Shown here piece by piece: positions 1 to 6,574 of a stretch of DNA of 8,842 nucleotides. The translations under genes and the position numbers were made by a program. The DNA is from Flammeovirgaceae bacterium UBA4659 (GTDB lineage: Bacteria; Bacteroidota; Bacteroidia; Cytophagales; Cyclobacteriaceae). The notes beneath the pieces were generated by a model, which saw nothing but the letters and a program-made list of their open reading frames with translations, was not told where the DNA came from and searched no databases. The DNA lies in assembly GCA_002405445.1 (NCBI GenBank), contig DHLV01000282.1, positions 8,154 through 16,995 on the forward strand, written 5' to 3'. Each line of letters starts with the position of its first letter. Positions within the stretch are counted from its first letter, which is position 1.

Positions 1-2444
1 GTGGGTGCCTGCAGCCCTGTGGGGGAATTGAGTAACACCGCCAACTGGTTTTGATTCGGACTGCTGACGGCAACATCGGGCCGACCATCAGCATTGAAAT
101 CATCAATTGCCAATCCGTGACCATCGGCAAGGGTAGGAAAATTTTGGGTAGCATTAAAACAGCCTGCCCCTGTTCCATTAAAAACCTGAAGCTGGCCGCT
201 CCCTACGAGCGAAGTGGCCACATCCAGAAAGCCATCGCCATTCAGGTCGCTCATCAGCACTTCGCGTGGCGTGGGCCCGGTTGCACGCGAGGCTGTCTGC
301 GCGAACGAGACACTGGGAAACGAGGGGCCCGCCAAGACGGCAAAATCAATGTCAGAGGTGGCGGCATTACAAGCCGTGTTCACGGTGATCCGCCCGGAGG
401 TTGCCCCGGTGGGCACGGTTGCGGTGATGGTGGTTGCCGAAACGACAGTGAATGAGGTGGCCGGCACCCCACCGAAGGAAACGTTCGTGACGCCCGTGAA
501 ATCACTACCGCTGATGGTCACCGTTGCTCCCGGTGCAGCCGATGCCGGTGAAAAAGACGATATGGTGGGAGGTGCCGGTGCAGGCGTGATAGGAAAGTTG
601 CCATACTTGTTTCGAAGGTAATTGTAGATGCCGATTCGTTCCAATTCAGAAAGTGTGCGGTCGTAAACAATCACCTCTGCAATTTCGATCCAGCCCCCGA
701 TGCGAAATTCATTGGCCCCGGCAAAGGACTCGTAAAAACCGTTGCCCGATCTTCTCGTGAGTATGCGCAGGGTATCGTTGATGCGGTACTCGGTGTCGTT
801 GATAATATCGGCATTCACTGCCATCGTACTGGCTGACCTGTATTGAATGTGGAACAGACCGTCCGTAGACCGATCAGAATCAAAACTGCTGTTGGTGGAG
901 TATACACCAAAACGATTACCCTGCGTAAGAAAAGTATTTGCATCAATCCCGTGATAGGTTCCCGGGGTGCTGAAGTTGCCGTGCTGCAATACAAACGATC
1001 TGGCACTGGTGTTGAAGAGCCGGTACACGGCAATGTAGGTGCGGGGTGTATTTGGCGCCATGCCCAGTGCGTCATTCCGCGCAAACCAACTCGTAACACC
1101 CGGCCCGTTCCAGGTAATGTAGGGCTTGCCATTCAGCACACCCGGGCACGCTGCCTTATAAACGGGTGCTCCGCTGCCTCCGATACCAAAGTGATTGCCG
1201 GCACCCGAAGCATCGTTCCAGGCTGACACGGGAGCATTGTTTGGTAAATTGAGATCGTCAGCCCGCAGCCAAAGCCGAAGTCCACTGGGGGGAATGAGCG
1301 GCCCACCGGGCGTAATGCGAACCATGCCCTTGCGGGTAACGCCTCCATACTCAACGAAACTGCCAGTGAGGATGATCTTGCCATCGGCCTGCTCAACAGC
1401 ATCATCTACGAGGCCACTGAGCGGTTGAGGGGCTTTAAAATAGCAGTCAAGACTTCCATCTGTGTTGACCATCGCCAACCCGCTGCGGGCAATATCATTA
1501 TAGGTAGCGAAAGTGCCTCCGATCAAAAATTTTCCATTGGCCATGCGCTTCACCCATTTGATGAAATGATTGTTGTCAAGGCCGATTCCTGTACCCGAAT
1601 CAAAACTAGAATCCGTTGAGCCATCCGCGTTCAGAAGTGCAATGCTGTTACGCTGAAATCCTCCCACGGCATTAAAGGCCCCTACAATCAGAATTTTCCC
1701 ATCCGGCAACGTCACCAGGTCATTGACGATGCCCATCACGTTGTTGTTCTGAAAAGTGGGGTCATTGTCACCGTTGGGGAGCACGCGGATCAACCCGCCC
1801 GGAAAGTTCCCTCCGATCAACAGTTTGCCATCCGGCTGCTGGTGAATCACCCTGGCCTCAATATTCAGCGTAGGGAAAGAGGAGTCAAAAGTGCCGTTTA
1901 CATTTACCCTGCGTACCTTCAAATCATACGAAATAACAACCTTGCCATCCGGCTGATACTCGATCGCATGAACGATGTTTCCCACTGCACCCGTGATAGC
2001 CGGGAACCCATTGATCAAGTTACCAACGCCATCGATGATGAGTAAGCGAAAGCCCCCTTCGCTTCCATCCCGAGCCAATACAACATGCTGTTGGGAATTA
2101 ATCAGGAATTTGCGGGCGGGTGTAATAAACGAACTACAGCCGAAGACAAAACACTGAATGGTGCCATCGGCATTGAACTTCACCATCCTGGATTTACTCT
2201 GGTTCTCGCTGCCAAACTCAAATGTCCGTAGCGAAACGATCGATTCGCCCGTACTAAACAGTTCAATCCCTTCCACCTGATACGTCTGATCGGGATGGCT
2301 GGTAATCAGATCATTGATCCGGGCCATGGGATTGTAGGCCGGGTCAATCACAGCGGAGCCCTCCACGGGGCAGGTGGGCTGCCCGAAAGACAGTGAACCG
2401 GAGAAAAAACCTGCCAGTAACACGATGCCCCTCGAAACTTTCAT
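1..2444 (-). CDS. Large secreted multidomain protein (delta-60 repeats, LamG-like, IPT/TIG, FG-GAP), C-terminus outside window
   Basis: The frame is open from the ATG at 2444-2442 to the left edge: 814 codons with no stop, so the gene is partial. Residues 1-21 look like a Sec signal peptide (basic start, hydrophobic core, likely cleavage at SFG/Q). Residues about 160-378 hold delta-60-type beta-propeller repeats, seen as recurring PDGK(L/I)LI-GG-F and NxDGSxDxxF segments. Residues about 387-616 resemble the concanavalin/LamG-like domain of bacterial surface proteins (GLRLWLRAD at the start, EIAEVIVYDRTLSELER near the end). Residues about 626-704 form an IPT/TIG immunoglobulin-like domain (PTISSFSPASAAPGATVTIS). 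Residues about 725-810 begin FG-GAP/VCBS repeats with calcium-loop-like DLNGDGFLD and DFNADGRPD. Such proteins in Bacteroidota usually end in a type IX secretion or gliding-type C-terminal domain; that end is not visible here. Exact function is unknown; an extracellular or surface-exposed role is inferred. Confidence 0.9.
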   Translation of the reverse strand, partial: MKVSRGIVLLAGFFSGSLSFGQPTCPVEGSAVIDPAYNPMARINDLITSHPDQTYQVEGIELFSTGESIVSLRTFEFGSENQSKSRMVKFNADGTIQCFVFGCSSFITPARKFLINSQQHVVLARDGSEGGFRLLIIDGVGNLINGFPAITGAVGNIVHAIEYQPDGKVVISYDLKVRRVNVNGTFDSSFPTLNIEARVIHQQPDGKLLIGGNFPGGLIRVLPNGDNDPTFQNNNVMGIVNDLVTLPDGKILIVGAFNAVGGFQRNSIALLNADGSTDSSFDSGTGIGLDNNHFIKWVKRMANGKFLIGGTFATYNDIARSGLAMVNTDGSLDCYFKAPQPLSGLVDDAVEQADGKIILTGSFVEYGGVTRKGMVRITPGGPLIPPSGLRLWLRADDLNLPNNAPVSAWNDASGAGNHFGIGGSGAPVYKAACPGVLNGKPYITWNGPGVTSWFARNDALGMAPNTPRTYIAVYRLFNTSARSFVLQHGNFSTPGTYHGIDANTFLTQGNRFGVYSTNSSFDSDRSTDGLFHIQYRSASTMAVNADIINDTEYRINDTLRILTRRSGNGFYESFAGANEFRIGGWIEIAEVIVYDRTLSELERIGIYNYLRNKYGNFPITPAPAPPTISSFSPASAAPGATVTISGSDFTGVTNVSFGGVPATSFTVVSATTITATVPTGATSGRITVNTACNAATSDIDFAVLAGPSFPSVSFAQTASRATGPTPREVLMSDLNGDGFLDVATSLVGSGQLQVFNGTGAGCFNATQNFPTLADGHGLAIDDFNADGRPDVAVSSPNQNQLAVLLNSPTGLQAP

Positions 2445-2654
2445 CAAACAAAGACTTTAAGTCAAAGTTAAAAGATTTCCTTAGGATCTACAGTGCGTCC
2501 CTTGAAGATTCGCGGGAGGTAAAGACCTTTGGCAACGATCGTTGTGCTTCCGTTAGGGTCATGGATAGAAGCACAGAATAATTCGATTGACAAAAAAGCA
2601 ACGAGTTGGGTTCTTAGAATGCCAATTGGTATACCATCATCACATTACTCCCAC
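2445..2654. other. Intergenic region between the S9 peptidase and the secreted protein gene
   Basis: About 210 bases without a convincing gene. Overlapping short palindromes CCAATTGG and GGTATACC lie near 2622-2636, and an 11-base palindrome GACTTTAAGTC lies at 2453-2463 just before the secreted-protein start. The minus strand has a T6 run near 2592-2597, but no stable stem precedes it, so no terminator is called for the S9 gene. One minus-strand frame stays open for more than 60 codons up to a TAA at about 2468-2466 but has no ATG start. Confidence 0.5.
2463..2470 (-). promoter_or_regulatory. Possible Bacteroidota -7 promoter element for the large secreted protein gene
   Basis: On the minus strand this reads TAACTTTG, an exact match to the Bacteroidota -7 consensus TAnnTTTG. 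About 20 bases upstream lies CTG, only a near match to the -33 TTG. Initiation some 6-7 bases downstream would leave a leader of roughly 12 bases before the ATG at 2444. The match is short and could be chance; it is supported mainly by position. Confidence 0.35.
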
Positions 2655-4778
2655 TTATTCTTTCAAGCCCACCAAATCAAAAACGAATGCATACATTAAC
2701 GCCTCTTCTTTCAACGATTCAAACCTGCCACTGGCGCCACCGTGGCCAGCTTCCATGTTGGTTTTCAGCAGTAGTAAATTCTTATCTGTTTTATGGGCTC
2801 GCAATTTTGCAACCCACTTCGCAGGCTCCCAATATTGTACTTGGCTGTCGTGCAAACCTGTAGTGACCAAAAGGTGTGGATAAGCTTTCTTTTCAACATT
2901 ATCGTAAGGTGAGTACGACATCATGTAATCATATTCTTCTTTGACGTTGGGGTTGCCCCACTCTTTCCATTCCGAAGTGGTGAGCGGTATGGTTTCATCT
3001 TCCATCGTGTTCATCACGTCTACAAAAGGTACATCAGCAATGATGCCTTCATACAAATCAGGCCGCATGTTGGTGATGGCGCCCATCAGCAAACCACCGG
3101 CACTGCCTCCGTTAGCAAAGAGCTGATCTTTGGCAGCAAGTTTTTCTTTGATTAAGAACTCTGACACATCGATGAAATCATTGAAGGTGTTTTTCTTTTT
3201 TAGCATCTTTCCATCCTCATACCATTTGCCGCCCATTTCCTGCCCCCCGCGGATGTGGGCCAACGCAAACACAAAGCCTCTGTCCAGCAAACTCAATCGG
3301 CTGGAGCTAAAATAAGCAGGCATGGATATTCCATACGATCCATAAGCATATTGAAAGCATGGGTGCTCTCCGTCTTTCTTAAATTTGTCTTTGCGGTACA
3401 CAATGCTCACCGGCACTTTTACGCCATCGCGGGCTGTGGCCCATAGTCTTTCTGTTTGGTAGTTGTTGCGGTCAAATCCGCCCAGCACAGCCTGTTCTTT
3501 CAACAACTTTTTCTCTGCGCTCACCATATTGTAATCGTACTGCGAGGGTGGGGTAGTCATCGACTGATAATAATAGCGCAGCAGGCCAGACTTGGGATCC
3601 GGGTTGGAGGCAATGCCGGCAACATAAGCCGGTTCACCAAAGTCAATCGTTTTCTCCGAATTGTCAGACCATTTGATGACTCTGATCTTGTTCAGCCCTT
3701 CTTTGGTTTCTTGTATTGCCAGATAATCGTTGAATAATTCAAACCCTTCCAGAAAAATATCATCCCGGTGAGGCACCAGGTCTTCCCAACGCTCTTTTTT
3801 TGGATTTTGATCTTCTACCACCGCCAATCGGTAGTTCTTGGCATTTTCGTTGGTGAGGATATAAAATTTTCCGTGGATATGGTCCACGCTGTATTCCACA
3901 TTGTCTTGAATGGGGGCAAACGCCACCAGCTTGCTCTTTGGATTATCAATTTCCATCAAGCGAACCACCGAGGCGTCTGTGCGGCCCGACTGTACCAACA
4001 GATATTTTTTTGAACGTGATTTACCAACGTAGCACGAAAGCGTCTCGTCTTTTTCTTCGTATATCAGCACGTCAGCCGAGGCGGGTGTACCCATCGCATG
4101 CCGATACACTTGATGGGATCGCAGCGTATTGGGGTCTTGCGTTGAATAGTAAATATACTTATTGTCGTTGCTCCATTCCATGTTACCTGTTGTGCCCCCG
4201 ATTTGATCCGCCAGCATCTTGCCGGTTTTCAGGTCTTTGATGGTAATGGTATAAAATCGCCTGCCCACCGTGTCGCGTACAATGGCTGCAAGTTGGTGGT
4301 CCGGACTGGCATCGGTAAACATGCTAAAGTAGCCGTGCCCTTTGCTCATGTCATTTCCGTTGGCAATTACTTCTTCGATGCTGTCAAGTGAGCCCTGCTT
4401 GCGGCAATAGATGGGGTACTCGGCACCGTCTTCGAAGCGTGTGTAATAGAAATAGTCGTCAATTTTTACCGGTACTGATTCGTCTTTTTCTTTGATGCGC
4501 CCTTTCATTTCGGCAAACAGTTTTGCTTGCAGCGCTTTGGTGTGCGCCATCATGGTGTCCAAATATTTGTTCTCGGCTTTCAAGTAGTTGACAACAGCGG
4601 TATCCTCGCGATTGCGCAACCAAAAGTAATTGTCCACACGCTTGTCACCATGCTGGGAGGTGATTTCGTATTTTTTGATTGCCGCCACAGGTGCAGCCAC
4701 GGAAGGGTATTTGTTTTCGGGTTTGTTGCAGCCCGCTATTATTGCAAACAGGCTGATGAAGGTGGTGATTTTTTTCAT
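2655..4778 (-). CDS. ptrB: Oligopeptidase B-like S9 family serine peptidase, predicted lipoprotein
   Basis: Predicted prolyl-oligopeptidase-family (S9A) peptidase that cleaves short peptides, 707 residues. Residues 1-17 form a lipoprotein signal (hydrophobic FISLFAII, then AGC with Cys17 as the lipidation site), so it is probably anchored in the cell envelope, unlike cytosolic E. coli OpB. Residues about 30-80 are the N-terminal helical segment (YFWLRNRED), about 85-420 the seven-bladed propeller that filters substrate by size, and about 425-700 the alpha/beta hydrolase domain. The catalytic triad is Ser559 (GGSAGG), Asp644 (GLHDSQVQYWEP) and His679 (EAGHGGASGRF). Spacings of 85 and 35 residues equal those I recall for E. 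coli OpB (Ser532, Asp617, His652). The acidic specificity residues are mostly replaced: Pro487, Tyr489 and Lys605 where OpB has Asp, Asp and Glu; Glu603 is kept. The start is the ATG directly preceding the lipoprotein signal. It stands alone, with over 200 bases of gene-free DNA on each side. Family assignment is firm; substrate preference is not. Confidence 0.95.
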   Translation of the reverse strand: MKKITTFISLFAIIAGCNKPENKYPSVAAPVAAIKKYEITSQHGDKRVDNYFWLRNREDTAVVNYLKAENKYLDTMMAHTKALQAKLFAEMKGRIKEKDESVPVKIDDYFYYTRFEDGAEYPIYCRKQGSLDSIEEVIANGNDMSKGHGYFSMFTDASPDHQLAAIVRDTVGRRFYTITIKDLKTGKMLADQIGGTTGNMEWSNDNKYIYYSTQDPNTLRSHQVYRHAMGTPASADVLIYEEKDETLSCYVGKSRSKKYLLVQSGRTDASVVRLMEIDNPKSKLVAFAPIQDNVEYSVDHIHGKFYILTNENAKNYRLAVVEDQNPKKERWEDLVPHRDDIFLEGFELFNDYLAIQETKEGLNKIRVIKWSDNSEKTIDFGEPAYVAGIASNPDPKSGLLRYYYQSMTTPPSQYDYNMVSAEKKLLKEQAVLGGFDRNNYQTERLWATARDGVKVPVSIVYRKDKFKKDGEHPCFQYAYGSYGISMPAYFSSSRLSLLDRGFVFALAHIRGGQEMGGKWYEDGKMLKKKNTFNDFIDVSEFLIKEKLAAKDQLFANGGSAGGLLMGAITNMRPDLYEGIIADVPFVDVMNTMEDETIPLTTSEWKEWGNPNVKEEYDYMMSYSPYDNVEKKAYPHLLVTTGLHDSQVQYWEPAKWVAKLRAHKTDKNLLLLKTNMEAGHGGASGRFESLKEEALMYAFVFDLVGLKE

Positions 4779-4986
4779 GCTTAAAACGATTTGTTGTGGT
4801 GGGGACTCATTTTATCATCACTACTGTACGCAATTGTTGGAAAAAAGATACGTTTCGGGCTAGTGGTTTTTTGTTAACGAGGGCCTTGTTGATGCGGGGT
4901 GGGTGTGCTTGCAGCCCTTAAGTTGCAGTTGATGGCATAAAAAAAATGTCATTGCAATGCTGTTGAGCGATTATCACAATTGAACA
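4779..4986. other. Intergenic region between the E1-rhodanese gene and the S9 peptidase
   Basis: About 208 bases with no gene on either strand. Downstream of the E1-rhodanese stop, the minus strand carries the palindrome CATTGCAATG (4959-4950) followed by a T8 run (4946-4939). This resembles a terminator only weakly, because the palindrome leaves no room for a loop. Near 4850-4843 the minus strand reads TATCTTTT, one base off the TAnnTTTG promoter element and about 65 bases before the peptidase start. Neither is strong enough to call on its own. Confidence 0.5.
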
Positions 4987-6111
4987 TTAGTAAGTCGGCA
5001 TGCTTGTGTCAATCTCTTTTGCCCAAGCTAAAATCCCGCCCTTCAGGTTGTAAAGATTAGTCAACCCGTGATTCGATTCCAACCACTTGACCATGTTGCC
5101 GCTGCGGGCGCCACTGCGGCAATGAATCACCACTTGTTTGTGTTTTGCGATTTTGTCTACGTTGTGCGGAATTTCTCCTTGTGGAATCAATTCTCCATCA
5201 AGGTTACAGATGTCATACTCATGTGGCTCGCGCACGTCAATCAGTTGAAAATCCGCCTTTGAATCTTTCAGGTTTTTCAGTTCTTGTACCGTTACTTCTT
5301 TCATGTCAGTTGTTTTTTTTGGAGCATTACAAAAGTCATCATAATCAATCAAACCTAAAATGTTTTTTCGTTCATTTTTATCAGCGATTTGAATGATTTG
5401 GCTCTCCATCGTCAATGAGTCAAAAACCAGAAGTCTGTTTACCAAAGGATCGCCAATGCCAGCCAATACCTTTATTGCTTCGTTTGCTTGCATACTTCCG
5501 ATAACTCCGGCCAACGCCCCGAGCACACCGCCTTCTTCGCAGTTGGTTACCGCTTCTGGGCGTGGGGGCAATGGATATAAATCCCGATAGTTGGCAGAGC
5601 GTTGGTAATTAAAAACGGCCACTTGCCCTTCAAAACGATAAATAGATGCATAAATGAGCGGAATATCCAAAAGCACAGAGGCGTCATTCAGTAAATACCT
5701 TGTCGGGAAGTTATCTGTACAATCGATGATCAACTGGAATCCCTTGAGCAAAGCAAGTGCATTTGAAGCATTTAACTGATTTACAAATGGGTTGATCTGC
5801 ACGTGTTGGTTGAGGGCTCGAAGTTTTTCTGCCGCCACTTGTGCTTTTGGTTGGTTGAGGTCGGCAGCAATATATAGTATTTGCCTTTGTAAGTTTGAAA
5901 GACTTACGTTGTCATGGTCAAAAATGGCAATGTGACCAACGCCTGCCGCTACCAAATATTGCAACACTGGGCAGCCCAACCCGCCAGCGCCCACTACCGC
6001 CACCCGCGATTGTGATAATTTTTGCTGGGCGCTTTCACCAAAGTGAGGCAACACAAAATGTCGGCTATACCGCTCGCGTTCTTCTTGCGAAAAATGATTG
6101 ACTTTGGTCAT
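4987..6111 (-). CDS. E1-like adenylyltransferase/sulfurtransferase: MoeB/ThiF domain fused to rhodanese domain
   Basis: Predicted enzyme that adenylates the C-terminal glycine of a ubiquitin-like sulfur carrier (MoaD- or ThiS-type) and passes sulfur to it, for molybdopterin, thiamine or related pathways; 374 residues, cytosolic. Residues about 8-245 are the E1 domain: nucleotide-binding GAGGLG (41-46), Asp65 after the next strand, NLQRQ (73-77) with Arg76, Lys89, DCTDNFPTRYLLND from 130, and Cys191 in NCEEGGVLG at the usual E1 cysteine position. Residues about 271-370 are a rhodanese domain with IDVREPHEYD and active-site loop CRSGARS starting at Cys331. The fusion matches the layout of MOCS3/Uba4 and MoeZ-type proteins. 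Both zinc-binding CxxC pairs of MoeB are missing: the first is N-Y-R-D (174-177) and only a lone Cys261 lies near the second. It starts 6 bases after the stop of the preceding small reading frame, so translation may be coupled. No moa, moe or thi neighbour is visible, so the carrier partner cannot be named. Confidence 0.95.
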   Translation of the reverse strand: MTKVNHFSQEERERYSRHFVLPHFGESAQQKLSQSRVAVVGAGGLGCPVLQYLVAAGVGHIAIFDHDNVSLSNLQRQILYIAADLNQPKAQVAAEKLRALNQHVQINPFVNQLNASNALALLKGFQLIIDCTDNFPTRYLLNDASVLLDIPLIYASIYRFEGQVAVFNYQRSANYRDLYPLPPRPEAVTNCEEGGVLGALAGVIGSMQANEAIKVLAGIGDPLVNRLLVFDSLTMESQIIQIADKNERKNILGLIDYDDFCNAPKKTTDMKEVTVQELKNLKDSKADFQLIDVREPHEYDICNLDGELIPQGEIPHNVDKIAKHKQVVIHCRSGARSGNMVKWLESNHGLTNLYNLKGGILAWAKEIDTSMPTY

Positions 6112-6117
6112 TGTCGA

Positions 6118-6297
6118 CTATTTGTTATCCGCCCTCATGTTTAGTTCTTTGAAGGCAAGAATGATATCTTTCAAGTTCGGATTTTCCTTATGAATAATCA
6201 TCGAATTGTAGATTTCGACTCCTTCCACGACAGCTAAATCGTCTTCTTTAATCAAACTGCCATCATTGAACCTGCAGAACCAATTATCAAATTTCAT
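6118..6297 (-). CDS. Small open frame, 59 aa, likely surviving C-terminal piece of a broken gene
   Basis: ATG at 6297-6295, stop TAG at 6120-6118. A longer version starting at TTG 6324 is possible but adds residues that look unlike the rest. The product is acidic to neutral, with MKFDNWFCRFNDGS at the start, IIHKENP in the middle and AFKELN near the end; no signal peptide or membrane segment. From memory this resembles the C-terminal part of a small Bacteroidota protein family of unknown function (possibly DUF6169; the name is uncertain). In that family I recall a motif like R-x-R-K-F-x-x-W-F preceding this part, and here those residues sit in the neighbouring frame. It may still be translated, but I think it is a fragment of the pseudogene described separately. 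Confidence 0.5.
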   Translation of the reverse strand: MKFDNWFCRFNDGSLIKEDDLAVVEGVEIYNSMIIHKENPNLKDIILAFKELNMRADNK

Positions 6298-6412
6298 CTT
6301 TCTTTCTGGCCAGGTGTCGATCAAGAAAATAGACTGAATAAGTTACAGCTTGGTCGGTAACAAATTCAAAAGAGTAGTCACTATTTTCCTGTAAAGGATA
6401 CGGGCTTGGCAA
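6118..6412 (-). pseudogene. Decayed small Bacteroidota gene of unknown function (frameshift, probable internal deletion)
   Basis: Two minus-strand frames appear to be parts of one former gene. The first runs from about TTG 6412 to a TGA at 6289-6287 and encodes PSPYPLQENSDYSFEFVTDQ, then AVTYSVYFLD, then RHLARKKDEI. The second begins at ATG 6297 with MKFDNWFCRF. Removing one A from the purine-rich tract near 6300-6306 (AGAAAGAAAGATG) would join them as RHLARKK-MKFDNWF, which reads smoothly. From memory, homologues have several dozen residues between the SVYFLD strand and the LD-RHLARKRKF motif, so the direct junction at LD suggests an internal deletion, perhaps between short repeats encoding LD. 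The family name (DUF6169-like) is tentative. The region is visibly more AT-rich than the secreted-protein gene. An alternative is two genuine overlapping tiny genes, which I find less likely. Confidence 0.5.
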
Positions 6413-6554
6413 AGTCGAATTTGTCTTTAAGATCGGAAAGTTTGCCTCCTTTTTTCAAATGCTCATGAATAAACTTTTTGTCGCTAAGAATTTTCTTAAA
6501 AATGGCTGCGCCTTTTGAGTTTTTTGAGACCTGATTTCTTACTGCGGTTTTCAC
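6381..6554 (-). CDS. Small hypothetical protein, 57 aa, GTG start
   Basis: The frame starts at GTG 6554-6552 and ends at TAG 6383-6381; an in-frame TAG shortly upstream excludes a longer version, and no in-frame ATG gives a fuller product. The product is strongly basic: VKTAVRNQVSKNSKGAA at the start, then FKKILSDKKFIHEHLKKGGK, and DKFDFAKPVSFTGK at the end. Lysine-rich with predicted helices, no membrane segment or signal peptide. It begins 20 bases after the valS stop and overlaps the decayed frame that follows by about 32 bases. I recall similar lysine-rich short proteins ending in KFxFxKP in Bacteroidota, next to genes like the broken one downstream, which would fit a two-gene cassette such as toxin-antitoxin. 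That pairing is from memory and function is unknown. It is easy to miss because it lacks ATG. Confidence 0.55.
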   Translation of the reverse strand: MKTAVRNQVSKNSKGAAIFKKILSDKKFIHEHLKKGGKLSDLKDKFDFAKPVSFTGK

Positions 6555-6558
6555 ATAA

Positions 6559-6566
6559 CAAATCTA
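6559..6566 (-). promoter_or_regulatory. Possible -7 promoter element directly before the 57-aa GTG gene
   Basis: The minus strand reads TAGATTTG, matching TAnnTTTG, 4 bases before the GTG at 6554. TTTG sequences occur 14 and 23 bases upstream, neither at the usual 19-21 spacing. If used, transcription would start at or near the GTG, giving a nearly leaderless message; this may be chance. Confidence 0.2.
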
Positions 6567-6574
6567 GCGAAATC

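Noticed and set aside
51..621. Overlapping plus-strand frames of about 135 codons opposite the secreted protein gene.
   Set aside because: The minus-strand frame is continuous and rich in known domains here; the plus-strand frames have composition typical of antisense shadows.
815..1405. Minus-strand frames of 105 and 90 codons in a different register within the secreted protein gene.
   Set aside because: They are out of frame with the LamG-like coding sequence, which is open throughout this part, so they do not signal a frameshift.
2501..2575. A 24-codon ATG-started minus-strand frame (starting MTLTEAQRSLP).
   Set aside because: Very short, in conflict with a longer open frame in another register, and with no recognisable features.
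2592..2640. Possible terminator for the S9 peptidase gene near a T6 run.
   Set aside because: The only nearby complementary bases (TTGG and CCAA) are too short and the loop too long for a stable stem.
4939..4959. Possible terminator after the E1-rhodanese gene: CATTGCAATG followed by T8.
   Set aside because: The palindrome has no loop bases and at most three usable pairs after folding; kept only as a note under the intergenic region.
6298..6324. TTG at 6324 as the start of the small frame ending at 6118.
   Set aside because: The added residues (IDTWPERK) overlap, in another register, the RHLARKK coding of the upstream piece; the ATG at 6297 fits better.
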